A DNA stretch of 64,000 bases. Source: Sphingorhabdus sp. YGSMI21. GTDB lineage: Bacteria; Pseudomonadota; Alphaproteobacteria; Sphingomonadales; Sphingomonadaceae. The notes beneath the pieces were generated by a model, which worked only from the letters and a program-made list of their open reading frames with translations, was not told the DNA's origin and searched no databases. Below, one piece after another: positions 10,455 to 19,531 of this stretch. The position numbers and the translations under genes are program-made. How positions within the stretch are numbered: position 1 is the stretch's first letter; each line of letters opens with the position of its first letter. Location of the stretch: the NCBI RefSeq assembly GCF_002776575.1, contig NZ_CP022548.1, positions 2,185,001 through 2,249,000 of the forward strand, written 5' to 3'.

Positions 10455-10786
10455 AACTGGCTCCATCGACTTTCGATTGCTCTTGGATTGAAAACGCGGA
10501 CATCAGCAAAAGGTTGCGCGGGAGCGGATCCATCATCTGTTTGGCAGAGAGGGGAACCCGGCTTCGTTCCAATGAATATAGCAGGGAGATGCGCCCTTCA
10601 CAGCCGTTGCCAATGGGCGGCATCGCTGTTAAACGCGCCCTCGCGCAGCCCCGGCTTCGCTGGAGCGGTTGCTTGCCGGCAAGACCCGCTCCCAAACCGG
10701 AATGAATGGGTGCACGCGGCAGGCAAAGGCGCAACCCGGACGGCAATCGCAGCCATTGCCGATGTTAGAAAGTTTCCAACCAACCG
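10455..10786. other. Intergenic region with one palindrome
   Basis: About 330 bases between the divergent small lipoprotein and HI0933-type genes. No convincing gene is seen. A nested dyad (GGAGCGG...CCGCTCC around CTTGCCGGCAAG) lies near 10661-10691 without a T-tract, so it is not an obvious terminator. The region presumably contains the two outward promoters, which I could not pin down. Confidence 0.5.
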
Positions 10787-11971
10787 ATGCCCAAAGTCCC
10801 GACCCATTATGATGCAATCATCCTCGGTGCAGGCGGCGCCGGGCTGATGTGCGCGGCGGTCGCCGGACAGCGCGGGCGCAAGATATTGCTGATCGACCAT
10901 GCCGACGAGCCGGGGAAGAAAATCCTGATCTCGGGCGGCGGACGCTGCAATTTCACCAATATCGGCACCGCACCCGACCGCTATCTGTCGCAGAACAGGC
11001 ATTTCGCGAAATCCGCTTTGAGCCGCTATTCTGCCGCTGATTTTATCGCCTTGGTCGATCGCTATGGCATCGACTGGCACGAGAAGACATTGGGACAGCT
11101 ATTCTGTGACGGTTCGGCCAAGCAGATTGTCGCGATGCTGATGGACGAGTGTCCGGCTGACATGGTCAGCCTCTCGCTCGGGAGATCCATTACCGGTGTC
11201 TGCCATGCCGATGGCCGCTATCGCGTCGAATATGGCGGAGAAACGGCTTTCGCGCCTTCGCTGGTTGTCGCGACCGGTGGTCCCTCGATCCCGAAGATGG
11301 GCGCGACGGGTTTTGCTTATGATCTGGCGCGGCAATTTGGCCTGAAAATTGTCGAGCCGCGACCGGCGCTGGTACCGCTGACTCTCGGCGGGGAAGAAAC
11401 ATTGTTCCGCGAGCTTTCCGGCGTGTCCGCTCCGGTGATCGCGCGATGTGGAAAAACCGCGTTCCGCGAGGCCGCCCTGTTCACCCATAAAGGCCTGTCC
11501 GGCCCCGCCATTCTGCAGATTTCCTCTTATTGGCAGCATGGCGAATCGGTCGAAATCGATTTTCTGCCCGATTTGGCGGGCGACTGGCTGGTTCAGGCGA
11601 AAAAATCATTGCCCCGGCTGTCGTTGAAAAAGGCGATCAACGCCCACCTGCCGGCGCGGCTAACAGAGACGCTCGTCGAGCGGATCGCGCTCGAAGGGGA
11701 ACTGGGCAATCTGACCGACAAAAAGCTGGACGAGGCCGTGCGCCGCCTTTCCCACTGGCGGTTCATGCCCAACGGAACCGAGGGTTTCGCCAAGGCCGAA
11801 GTTACCGCTGGTGGTATCAGCACCGTCGAACTTTCCTCCAAAAATATGGAAGCTAGGCAAGTGCCCGGTTTTTATGCTATTGGCGAAGCCGTTGATGTCA
11901 CCGGCTGGCTCGGTGGCTATAATTTTCAGTGGGCTTGGGCGAGTGGCCATGCTGCCGGCAAGGCAATATGA
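10787..11971 (+). CDS. NAD(P)/FAD-dependent oxidoreductase, HI0933/YhiN family
   Basis: A 394-residue flavoprotein. The N-terminal Rossmann FAD-binding motif is AIILGAGGAGLMCAA (GxGxxG-type), followed by GRKILLIDHADEPGKKILISGGGRCNFTN, the diagnostic HI0933 signature. Further signatures are VVATGGPSIPKMGATGFAYDLARQFGL and the late GGISTVELSSKNMEARQVPGFYAIGEAVDVTGWLGGYNFQWAWASG that closes the FAD site. Family members are annotated as aminoacetone oxidases or BaiN-like reductases, but the physiological substrate is rarely known. It is followed by the DEAD-box helicase on the same strand with about 100 bases between. Confidence 0.92.
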   Translation: MPKVPTHYDAIILGAGGAGLMCAAVAGQRGRKILLIDHADEPGKKILISGGGRCNFTNIGTAPDRYLSQNRHFAKSALSRYSAADFIALVDRYGIDWHEKTLGQLFCDGSAKQIVAMLMDECPADMVSLSLGRSITGVCHADGRYRVEYGGETAFAPSLVVATGGPSIPKMGATGFAYDLARQFGLKIVEPRPALVPLTLGGEETLFRELSGVSAPVIARCGKTAFREAALFTHKGLSGPAILQISSYWQHGESVEIDFLPDLAGDWLVQAKKSLPRLSLKKAINAHLPARLTETLVERIALEGELGNLTDKKLDEAVRRLSHWRFMPNGTEGFAKAEVTAGGISTVELSSKNMEARQVPGFYAIGEAVDVTGWLGGYNFQWAWASGHAAGKAI

Positions 11972-12070
11972 TCCCCAGCGCAGACCCTTTAATTACAACA
12001 TAATCTTCATAAACCGCAGGCGACTGGCATTTCCGCGCGGCTTTCACTTTTGCCACGGAATACAGATATT

Positions 12071-14032
12071 ATGCCTTTCTCGAAATTATCCCCGCTTCTC
12101 GCAGAGGCGCTTGCAGCGCACGAATATGTCAAGCCGACGCCGGTGCAGGCCGCTGTGCTTGAACCGGAAGCGGATGGCCGTGACCTGATCGTCTCCGCCC
12201 AGACCGGCTCCGGCAAGACCGTAGCTTTTGGTCTCGCGATGGCACCGCAATTGCTCGACGATAACGGGCGTTTCCCGTTTCTGGTCGAGCCGCTGGCGTT
12301 GGTGATCGCTCCGACCCGCGAGCTTGCCCTGCAGGTGAGCCGTGAACTGACCTGGCTCTATCAGCCGGCAGGCGCGCAAATCGCGACTTGCGTCGGCGGT
12401 ATGGATGCTTCGAAAGAGCGTCGGACCCTGCGTCGCGGCGCCCACGTCATTGTCGGTACACCGGGCCGGTTGCGTGACCATCTCGAACGCGGTGCGCTCG
12501 ACTTGAAAAATCTTCGCGCCGCCGTGCTCGACGAGGCGGATGAAATGCTCGACATGGGTTTCCGAGAAGATCTCGAAGAAATTCTCGATGCGACCGGCGA
12601 ACAGCGTCGGACACTGCTGTTTTCGGCCACCATACCAAAGCCGATCATCAATCTTGCCAAGCGCTATCAGAACGACGCGCTGCGCATTTCCACTGTCGGC
12701 GAAGATCGCGGTCACGGTGATATTGCCTATCAGGCGATTACCGTTGCTCCGGCTGACACCGAAAATGCCGTGGTCAATCTGCTGCGTTTCCATGAGGCGG
12801 AATCGGCGATGCTGTTCTGCGCGACGCGCGAGGCGGTGCGTCGTCTGCACGCCAGTCTGGTCGATCGCGGTTTCAGTGCCGTGGCCTTGTCCGGCGAGCA
12901 TACGCAGAGCGAACGAAACCAGGCGATGCAGGCTTTGCGCAGCAAGCGCGCCCGCGTCTGTGTGGCAACCGATGTCGCCGCGCGTGGCCTCGATCTCCCG
13001 ACATTGAGCCTCGTTGTGCATGTCGACATGCCACGCGATGCCGAGACATTGCAGCATCGATCCGGTCGTACCGGACGTGCCGGCAAAAAGGGTACGGCGG
13101 TTATCATCGTGCCTTACCAGCGGCGCAAGCGGGTGGAATCCATGCTGCGCGGCGCGAAAATCAACGCCGAGTGGAAAGATGCACCGACCCGTGCCGATAT
13201 TCGCAAGAATGACGCCGAGCGGCTGATCGAAACCCTGTTGCAGCCCGTCGAAATCGACGATGATGACCGGGAATTGGCAAAGCGGCTGATGGCCGAGAAA
13301 ACGCCGGAAGAAATTGCCGCGATGCTGGTGCAGTCGCACCGCGCGAAAATGCCGGCACCAGAGCAGATGCTCGATCGTGGTGCCCAGTCGCAAGCTGCGC
13401 CAGGCGGTCCGCGTCCGGGATTTGAAGATACGGTCTGGTTCAAGATGAACGTTGGCCATAACCAGCGCGCCGATGCTCGCTGGCTGTTGCCGGTATTGTG
13501 CCGCCGTGGTCATATCACCAAGAATGAAATCGGCGCGATCCGGATCAACGGTGACGACACATTGTTCGAAATCCCGCGCCGCGTCGTCGACAAGTTTACT
13601 GCCGCGATTGCCGAGAAAAGAGAATCCGGCGGGGATGATACCGACGATATCGTGATCACCCAGTTTGAAGGCAAACCTCGTGATGAAGCCAAGCGCAACC
13701 GCAAGGGCGGGCGCGGTGACAATGCCGGAGGCAAGCGCGACTATAGCAACGCCAGCAAGAAATTTGGCGGCAAGAAATTCGGCAAGAATAAATTTGGTGA
13801 CAAGAAATTCGGTGACAAGCCGAGCGGCGGCGGCAAGCCTTACCAGAAGCGCAAGCCGGACGGCGAAGGCGGCTCTGACGGCGGTGGTCCCAAGCGTGAA
13901 TTTGGTGGCGGCTTCAAGAAGAAATCCGATTTCAAGGGCGATCGCAAATCCGGTCCTGGCGGCGGCAAAAAGCCGCATCGCGGGAAACGGCCGTTTGAAG
14001 GCGGAAAACCGGGCGGTCCCAAAGCCGACTGA
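12071..14032 (+). CDS. DEAD-box ATP-dependent RNA helicase (CsdA/DbpA-like) with basic Gly-rich tail
   Basis: A 653-residue helicase. RecA-like domain 1 has AQTGSGKT (motif I), PTRELALQV (Ia), TPGRL (Ib), VLDEADEMLDMGF (II) and SATIP (III). Domain 2 has VCVATDVAARGLD and HRSGRTGRAGKKG (VI). A C-terminal DbpA/CsdA-type RNA-binding domain follows (WFKMNVGHNQRADARWLLPVLCRRGHITKNEIGAI...). The last 110 residues or so are a low-complexity tail with repeated KKFGG/KKFGD units, probably an RNA-binding disordered region. Such enzymes unwind rRNA or mRNA in ribosome assembly and the cold response. The ATG at 12071 is preferred over an upstream TTG lacking family sequence. Confidence 0.93.
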   Translation: MPFSKLSPLLAEALAAHEYVKPTPVQAAVLEPEADGRDLIVSAQTGSGKTVAFGLAMAPQLLDDNGRFPFLVEPLALVIAPTRELALQVSRELTWLYQPAGAQIATCVGGMDASKERRTLRRGAHVIVGTPGRLRDHLERGALDLKNLRAAVLDEADEMLDMGFREDLEEILDATGEQRRTLLFSATIPKPIINLAKRYQNDALRISTVGEDRGHGDIAYQAITVAPADTENAVVNLLRFHEAESAMLFCATREAVRRLHASLVDRGFSAVALSGEHTQSERNQAMQALRSKRARVCVATDVAARGLDLPTLSLVVHVDMPRDAETLQHRSGRTGRAGKKGTAVIIVPYQRRKRVESMLRGAKINAEWKDAPTRADIRKNDAERLIETLLQPVEIDDDDRELAKRLMAEKTPEEIAAMLVQSHRAKMPAPEQMLDRGAQSQAAPGGPRPGFEDTVWFKMNVGHNQRADARWLLPVLCRRGHITKNEIGAIRINGDDTLFEIPRRVVDKFTAAIAEKRESGGDDTDDIVITQFEGKPRDEAKRNRKGGRGDNAGGKRDYSNASKKFGGKKFGKNKFGDKKFGDKPSGGGKPYQKRKPDGEGGSDGGGPKREFGGGFKKKSDFKGDRKSGPGGGKKPHRGKRPFEGGKPGGPKAD

Positions 14033-14040
14033 CCCGTTTC

Positions 14041-14508
14041 GTGACCGGTGCCATCCAGATATTGGTCGACGCGGACGCCTGCCCGGTAAAGGACGAAATT
14101 TACCGGGTGGCGGACCGCCATGATGTGGCTGTGGTGATCGTCAGCAATAGCCCCTTCCGGGTGCCCAAGCACCCGCTGGTCAGCCGCGTGGTGGTCAGCG
14201 ATGCCTTCGATGCGGCAGATGACTATATCGCGGAACGCACCGGCGCGCGCACCATTGTGGTGACATCCGACATATTGCTGGCTGATCGCTGCGTTAAGAA
14301 AGGGGCCGCGGTCATTGCATCGAACGGCAAGCCGTTTACTGCCGATTCTATCGGCGCCGCTGTTGCAACGCGGGCGATCATGGCCGATCTGCGCGCCGGC
14401 ATGGGCACCGAGAATATCGGTGGACCGCCACCGTTCAGCAAGGCGGATCGTTCCCGCTTCCTGTCGTCGCTCGATGAAATACTGGTGCGCCTGAAGCGGC
14501 TCGGCTAG
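14041..14508 (+). CDS. YaiI/YqxD family protein (DUF188, PIN-like fold)
   Basis: A 155-residue protein starting at GTG, eight bases after the helicase stop. It opens IQILVDADACPVKDEIYRVADRHDVAVVIVSNS and contains ARTIVVTSDILLADRCVKKGAAVIASNGKPFTADSIG. These carry the DADACPVK and TSDIxLA acidic motifs of the YaiI/YqxD family, which adopts a PIN-nuclease-like fold; nuclease activity is suspected, not established. C-terminal sequence GPPPFSKADRSRFLSSLDEIL is also family-typical. It ends four bases into the convergent surface-protein gene. Confidence 0.9.
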   Translation: MTGAIQILVDADACPVKDEIYRVADRHDVAVVIVSNSPFRVPKHPLVSRVVVSDAFDAADDYIAERTGARTIVVTSDILLADRCVKKGAAVIASNGKPFTADSIGAAVATRAIMADLRAGMGTENIGGPPPFSKADRSRFLSSLDEILVRLKRLG

Positions 14509-16448
14509 TCGATCGTAACCTGGAAGGTCAACGCAAAGCTGCTGGCCGGCGCCAGTGACGCGGCGGTCGCCGTGATGGTCGATCCGGCAAGGGATGCGCC
14601 ATAAGGGTCGCTTTCGTCGCCACCGGTCGCATTGTCATCCTCCACCGTTGTCGCGGATCCGCAGTTGCTGCCACTTCGCATCGATCCCGGATTGTAGGTG
14701 AACGGACCGGAAAGACTGTCGGTTGCGACAATCGAATCCGCCGTCGTCGCGCCACTGTTGCTGATCAGGATGCAATATTGCACGATGGCATGCGGGATGC
14801 GTTTCGGATTGTCCGAGCCGTTTACCGGATCGCTGATGATCGAACTTATCTTGGTGACGCTGAGCGTCGTTGTTGGCCGGCAGAAAGTGATGTCGTGGAT
14901 CGACATCGCCTGATTGCCCGACGAGGTCGGAGTGGTCGGCAGATGGTTGCCGTAGACGACGGTTACCGAATCGACCGGCGAGGTGAAAGTGACAACGACA
15001 TTGCCGAATGGATCGGTTGCGCCTGACGCGCCGTCACCAATCACGCTATTGCCGCTGACATAATTGGCCGTGTTGTTCGACAAGGTCGGCAGCACGGTCG
15101 CGCCATTGTAGGTGCCGGTCACGGTGACCTTGTCAGTGAACTGGTTGGCCGCATAATCGATGTCGAAGATCTTGAACTGAAGGCCGGGAACGGCGGCTGG
15201 CAGCGTGAATGTGGTGGCGGAGCTGTGCGTTTCATTTCCGTTGTTCATGTAGAAATACAGCGCCCGGGTGCCGGAGGCACCGCCGCCGCTATTGCTGGTG
15301 GTTATTTCCGGGGTGCCATTGGTGAAGCCGTTCGGCGGCCGGGTGACGTCGAACAGGACATTGCCCAGACCAGCGACATTATAGGATTGGCTTAGTGACC
15401 CCGAAGGTGACCATGACGTCGGAGACGCCCAGCTGAACTGGATCTGATTGCCAATGGAGCAGACGGATGTCAGCGGCGGTACATAGCCCGGCAAGCGACC
15501 ACCGGCGGTAAAGCTGACGCTGGCATAATCATCCTCGCTGGTTACCCCGTTATTCGGCGTCGAATCTGGATCATAAGCCGAAGACGAGCGGACTTGCGCG
15601 TTGTTGGTGATGGTCCCCGACGAGGCGGTTACGGTAACGCTCAATTCGATTGTAAATGTCTGTCCGGGCGCGATGGCTGTCCCCAGAGTCCAGATGCTGC
15701 CGCTATAGGCGCCGGTGCCCGACGTGCCGGTGAGCGAGACTCCCGAAGGCAGAATGTCGGTAACCGTTACTCCCGTTGCCGTCAGTTCCGAAGTCGCCGC
15801 ATTGGTCACGGACAATGTATATTTGCCTGTGTTGGTCGATGTCGCACCGAAACTCTTGGTCAGGGACAGATCGGCGGATGGCGCCGCTTGGGTGATATAT
15901 AGATCGGCCCGGCGAAAGGATCCCGTATCGACGCCTTGCTGGTCGCAAATCTTCAATGTCCACGTACCAAAAGCATTTTCGCCGTCAAAGGCAGCGAGGC
16001 TGTCCTGAGCCGTTCTCCTGCTGGCATATACGGGTGTCAGGGAATCGTTGGACGTATGCGATGTGATGGAACCGTCATTGCCTTCATCGTCAAACCTGAC
16101 ATTGAGATTATTCGCGCTGCCACCGACATAGTCCATCAGCGTGACGACAGTGCCGCCGGGCGAGGTCAAGCTGATTTCCAGATCGCGCCGGTAGGTGTGA
16201 TCCAGCAGAACGCCGATATCGACATCCCCGATGCTATAGCTCGTACCGACCGTAAAATAGCGGTTCACTGTGGCAGGACAGGCGTTGTCCGGGATTGCGA
16301 TCGTGCTGGTGTTTGAATAAGTCGTAACCGTCTGCGCGTCGGCCTTGGCAACCGGGAACAGAGCCGTGGCGCACAGGCAAAATAATCCCCACACCAATGT
16401 GTGGATGATCAATCGGCTCTGGCCCCCGAAAGATTTCCCCAAAAACAT
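14505..16448 (-). CDS. Secreted surface protein with proprotein-convertase P domain and DUF11-type repeats
   Basis: A 647-residue exported protein. The signal peptide (LVWGLFCLCATALFPVAKADAQ) is followed by a P-domain-like jelly roll (FTVGTSYSIGDVDIGVLLDHTYRRDLEISLTSPGGTVVTLMDYVG... AFGTWTLKICDQQGVDTGSF). Next comes a DUF11 repeat (ADLSLTKSFGATSTNTGKYTLSVTNAATSELTATGVTVTDILPSG), a long beta-rich middle region, and a last DUF11-like unit (PKRIPHAIVQYCILISNSGATTADSIVATDSL). P domain plus DUF11 suggests an extracellular adhesive or matrix protein. No sortase or membrane anchor is seen. AGGGGA precedes the ATG. The exact role is unknown. Confidence 0.8.
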   Translation of the reverse strand: MFLGKSFGGQSRLIIHTLVWGLFCLCATALFPVAKADAQTVTTYSNTSTIAIPDNACPATVNRYFTVGTSYSIGDVDIGVLLDHTYRRDLEISLTSPGGTVVTLMDYVGGSANNLNVRFDDEGNDGSITSHTSNDSLTPVYASRRTAQDSLAAFDGENAFGTWTLKICDQQGVDTGSFRRADLYITQAAPSADLSLTKSFGATSTNTGKYTLSVTNAATSELTATGVTVTDILPSGVSLTGTSGTGAYSGSIWTLGTAIAPGQTFTIELSVTVTASSGTITNNAQVRSSSAYDPDSTPNNGVTSEDDYASVSFTAGGRLPGYVPPLTSVCSIGNQIQFSWASPTSWSPSGSLSQSYNVAGLGNVLFDVTRPPNGFTNGTPEITTSNSGGGASGTRALYFYMNNGNETHSSATTFTLPAAVPGLQFKIFDIDYAANQFTDKVTVTGTYNGATVLPTLSNNTANYVSGNSVIGDGASGATDPFGNVVVTFTSPVDSVTVVYGNHLPTTPTSSGNQAMSIHDITFCRPTTTLSVTKISSIISDPVNGSDNPKRIPHAIVQYCILISNSGATTADSIVATDSLSGPFTYNPGSMRSGSNCGSATTVEDDNATGGDESDPYGASLAGSTITATAASLAPASSFALTFQVTID

Positions 16449-16563
16449 GGGCTTCCCCTATCGGGATAGGGCTAATTATTGGTTAACCACGGGGCATGGG
16501 CGCTTCGATTTTACAAGCATTTCGGGACGGTTACGTCGCTGACAGGTGCAACAGCGCCGTTGG

Positions 16564-17328
16564 CTAGCCCGGATTCCAGTCGCCGCGGCCGGCCATCCAC
16601 AGGCTGATCGCAGCCAGCGCGGCGGTATCGGCGCGCAATATGCGCGGGCCGAGCGATACCGGCACCGACTGAGGCAGGGCACGGATCATCTCGTTCTCCG
16701 CGTCGGTAAAGCCGCCTTCGGGACCGATCAGGATTGCCGCAGGGCCTTCATGGGCAACCAGTGCCTTGCGGAAGCTACCTTCTCCCGATTCATGGATGCG
16801 TTCGTCGGCGAAAAAGAGATGGCGGTCGGCGGGCCATTGTTCGAGCATATCGGTCAATTTTATCAGCGGATCGAGCGCGGGCAGGGCGGTGCGCTCGCAT
16901 TGTTCGGCTGCCTCGATCATATGGGTGCGGAGCTTCTCCGGCTTGATATTGTGGCTCTGAGTGCGTTCGGTCTGCACCGGGATCATCTTTGCCACACCCA
17001 GTTCAGTGGCCTTTTCCGCAATCCAGCTGAACCGGTCCTTCTTGATCGGCGCGGTACACAGCCAGAGGTCGGGAACGGCTTCCCGTTCACGCGTTTTGCC
17101 GTTCACCAGCAGGATGAGATCGCGCTTGCCCAGCGCCGAAACATGGGCGAGATATTCGCCGCTCCGATCGTCGAACAGCTTCACCGGGTCACCCTGTTTG
17201 ATTCGCATGACCTTGAGCAGATAATGCGCATGGCTGCCGTCGAGCCGGATTTCCGCGCCTTCGGAAAGTGCGAGATCGACAAAGAGGCGCGGGGCGCTGT
17301 GCGGGGGATAGGCGGGCGTGGCGGGCAT
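16564..17328 (-). CDS. rsmE: 16S rRNA (uracil(1498)-N(3))-methyltransferase
   Basis: A 254-residue SPOUT methyltransferase using S-adenosylmethionine to methylate U1498 of 16S rRNA. An N-terminal PUA-like domain (RLFVDLALSEGAEIRLDGSHAHYLLKVMRIKQGDPVKLFD) is followed by the knotted SPOUT domain with WIAEKATELGVAKMIPVQTERTQ, EAAEQCERTALPAL, ILIGPEGGFTDAENEMI and SLGPRILRADTAALAAISLW. The ATG at 17328 is chosen because the two in-frame ATGs upstream (17355, 17364) fall in or beside a dispersed palindromic repeat and encode no family sequence. None of the candidates has a clear ribosome site. Confidence 0.93.
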   Translation of the reverse strand: MPATPAYPPHSAPRLFVDLALSEGAEIRLDGSHAHYLLKVMRIKQGDPVKLFDDRSGEYLAHVSALGKRDLILLVNGKTREREAVPDLWLCTAPIKKDRFSWIAEKATELGVAKMIPVQTERTQSHNIKPEKLRTHMIEAAEQCERTALPALDPLIKLTDMLEQWPADRHLFFADERIHESGEGSFRKALVAHEGPAAILIGPEGGFTDAENEMIRALPQSVPVSLGPRILRADTAALAAISLWMAGRGDWNPG

Positions 17329-17356
17329 GGGACAGTGTTTAGCGTCCGCTTTCATT

Positions 17357-17445
17357 CTCGTCATGCTGAATTTATTTCAGCATCTCTTGCGGAAAACAGT
17401 TGTTGTCCGGGGGGGAGGTCCTGAAACAAGTTCAGGATGACGAGC
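17357..17445. repeat. Composite palindromic repeat (CTCGTCAT...ATGACGAG)
   Basis: An 89-base element bounded by CTCGTCAT (17357-17364) and ATGACGAG (17438-17445). Each half is itself a dyad: ATGCTGAA/TTCAGCAT on the left and TCCTGAA/TTCAGGA on the right. The same units recur at 21643-21671 and 22389-22480. The element sits between the divergent rsmE and ubiA genes. Confidence 0.75.
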
Positions 17446-17471
17446 CGGGGAAATGACGATATGCGATCATC

Positions 17472-18389
17472 ATGTCCAGCCCGTCAGATCATATCGTCCC
17501 CGATTCCGAACATAAGGGCATCGTCGGCCTGCTGCCGGCTGCGGCGCGGCCATTCGCCCTGCTCGCCCGATTTGACCGCCCGATCGGCTGGTGGTTGCTC
17601 TATTGGCCCTGCGCCTGGGGCGTGGCGCTTGCCGGTGGCGCGGTCGAGCGATGGGACTTGCTGCTCTGGCTGCTGCTCGGATCGATCGCCATGCGCGGGG
17701 CAGGCTGTGTCTATAATGATATTGTCGACCGCGATCTCGACCGTCAGGTGGAGCGCACCCGCTCGCGGCCATTGGCCAGCGGGGGCACGTCGCTGCGGGC
17801 AGCGTGGATCTGGCTCGGCATATTATGCCTGATCGGGCTTACCGTCTGGTTCCAGCTCAACATGACCGCCAAACTGGTCGCGCTGGGCAGTCTCGCCCTG
17901 GTCGCCGCCTATCCGTTCATGAAGCGCATCACCTGGTGGCCGCAGGCCTGGCTGGGGCTGGTGTTCAGCTGGGGCGCCTTGGTCGGCTGGCTGGCCATTC
18001 AGCCGCAATTCCAATGGGCGATGCTCTTGCTCTATCTTGGCGCGATATTCTGGGTGATTGGCTATGACACGATCTACGCCTTGCAGGACCGGGAAGACGA
18101 TTCACTGGTCGGCATCCGGTCCAGTGCGTTGCGGCTGGGCGATAATGTCCGCTCCGGCGTGCTCGCATTCTACCTGATCGCGCTTGCCAGCTGGGCATCG
18201 GCATTCTGGCTGCTGCGTCCGCATTGGCTGGCCTTGGTGGCCTTGGTGCCGGCCGGATTGCATCTTCTGTGGCAGGTTACGACCCTGAATAGCAGCGACG
18301 GCGACGATGCGCTGGACAAGTTCCGGTCCAATCGCTTTGCCGGTTTCCTGATATTTCTGGCCTGTCTGGTTCTCGGTCAGGCGGGCTAG
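17472..18389 (+). CDS. ubiA: 4-hydroxybenzoate polyprenyltransferase
   Basis: A 305-residue integral membrane prenyltransferase that attaches the polyprenyl tail to 4-hydroxybenzoate in ubiquinone synthesis. The first aspartate motif is NDIVDRDLD (NDxxDxxxD), followed by RSRPLASG. The second is YDTIYALQDREDD (DxxxD-like), binding Mg-diphosphate. Multiple hydrophobic helices follow (LLLWLLLGSIAMRGAG, AWIWLGILCLIGLTVWF, AWLGLVFSWGALVGWLAI). Length is a little above the usual 290. It is divergent from rsmE across the palindromic repeat. Confidence 0.95.
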   Translation: MSSPSDHIVPDSEHKGIVGLLPAAARPFALLARFDRPIGWWLLYWPCAWGVALAGGAVERWDLLLWLLLGSIAMRGAGCVYNDIVDRDLDRQVERTRSRPLASGGTSLRAAWIWLGILCLIGLTVWFQLNMTAKLVALGSLALVAAYPFMKRITWWPQAWLGLVFSWGALVGWLAIQPQFQWAMLLLYLGAIFWVIGYDTIYALQDREDDSLVGIRSSALRLGDNVRSGVLAFYLIALASWASAFWLLRPHWLALVALVPAGLHLLWQVTTLNSSDGDDALDKFRSNRFAGFLIFLACLVLGQAG

Positions 18390-18484
18390 CCGCAAAAGAA
18401 ATTGCATTGCGTTTCGCAACCCTTGCGGGTTATGACGCTTAACCGCACAGTTAATTCAACGCCCTGCTTCCCGGAGATATTTGC

Positions 18485-19501
18485 ATGAAGAAACGCCGCC
18501 TGGGCCGAAGCCCGATATATGTTTCCGAAATCTGCATGGGCACGATGACCTTCGGCAGCGGCGCCGACGAAGCGATGTCGCACCGGATCATGGACGAATC
18601 GGTCGAGGCGGGGATCAACTTTTTCGACACGGCGGAAAATTACCCGGTGCCGCCCAAGCCGGAATGGGCCGGGGAAACCGAAAAAATCGTCGGCCGCTGG
18701 ATGAAGGGCAAGGATCGTGACAGCCTGATTATCGCGACCAAGGTTTCCGGTCCCAGTCACGGCTGGATCGCTTCGGCGCAACGCGCTGGCATGACCGCGC
18801 TCGACCGTCACAATATCGTCAAGGCGCTCGACGACAGCCTCAAGCGGCTGCAGACCGACTATATCGATCTCTACCAGACCCACTGGCCCGATCATGGCAC
18901 CGCTTATGACGAGACGATGGAAGTGCTCGACGAGGAAATCCGCAAAGGCAAGATCCGCGCGATCGGCTGTTCCAACGAAACGAGCTGGGGCCTGATGAAA
19001 TCGCTGGAAGCGTCCGAGCGGCTGGGCGTCACCCGCTATTGCACGATCCAGAATAATTTCAGCATGAACAATCGCCGGTTCGAGGATGAACTGGCGCAAG
19101 TATGCCGTGAAGAAGGGGTGAGCCTAATCCCTTATTCGCCGCTCGCCGGTGGTGCCCTCTCGGGCAAATATAATGACGGGGCGACACCGGAAGGTGCGCG
19201 CTTCTCTGCCTATCTCAAGCTTGGCGGCCGACAGAAGAAAATGGCGGAACGGTTCGTCAATCCCAAGTCCGAGGAATCGACGAAGCGGTTCATGGCCATA
19301 GCCGAAGAACTGGGCGTCGCTCCGGTGACATTAGCGACAGCCTGGTCGAAACAGCATGATTTTGTTGCTTCCACTATTGTCGGAGCCACCCATACGGACC
19401 AGCTGCCGGAAGTATTTGCCGCCGCCGATCTGGAACTCAGCCCGGAAATGATGAAGCGCATCTACAAGATCAGCCGGGAAATCATGTATCCGATGGGCTG
19501 A
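18485..19501 (+). CDS. Aldo/keto reductase
   Basis: A 338-residue TIM-barrel NADPH-dependent oxidoreductase. It starts KKRRLGRSPIYVSEICMGTMTFG and has catalytic-tetrad context NFFDTAENY (Asp, Tyr) and LIIATKVSG (Lys), then YIDLYQTHWPD (His). The cofactor end reads GVAPVTLATAWSKQHDFVASTIVGATHTDQL. The insert after NYPVPPKPEWAGETEKIVGRWMKG matches the Tas/YghZ-like AKR subgroup. GGAGAT precedes the ATG. It is followed at 30 bases by the nitronate monooxygenase gene and appears to open a three-gene oxidoreductase operon. Confidence 0.92.
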   Translation: MKKRRLGRSPIYVSEICMGTMTFGSGADEAMSHRIMDESVEAGINFFDTAENYPVPPKPEWAGETEKIVGRWMKGKDRDSLIIATKVSGPSHGWIASAQRAGMTALDRHNIVKALDDSLKRLQTDYIDLYQTHWPDHGTAYDETMEVLDEEIRKGKIRAIGCSNETSWGLMKSLEASERLGVTRYCTIQNNFSMNNRRFEDELAQVCREEGVSLIPYSPLAGGALSGKYNDGATPEGARFSAYLKLGGRQKKMAERFVNPKSEESTKRFMAIAEELGVAPVTLATAWSKQHDFVASTIVGATHTDQLPEVFAAADLELSPEMMKRIYKISREIMYPMG

Positions 19502-19531
19502 CCGGCCGGCACCAATGAAGAAAGACTTCTT

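Noticed and set aside
10598..11080. A 160-codon minus-strand frame over the HI0933-type gene start
   Set aside because: It lies opposite a well-supported FAD-binding gene and has no recognisable features.
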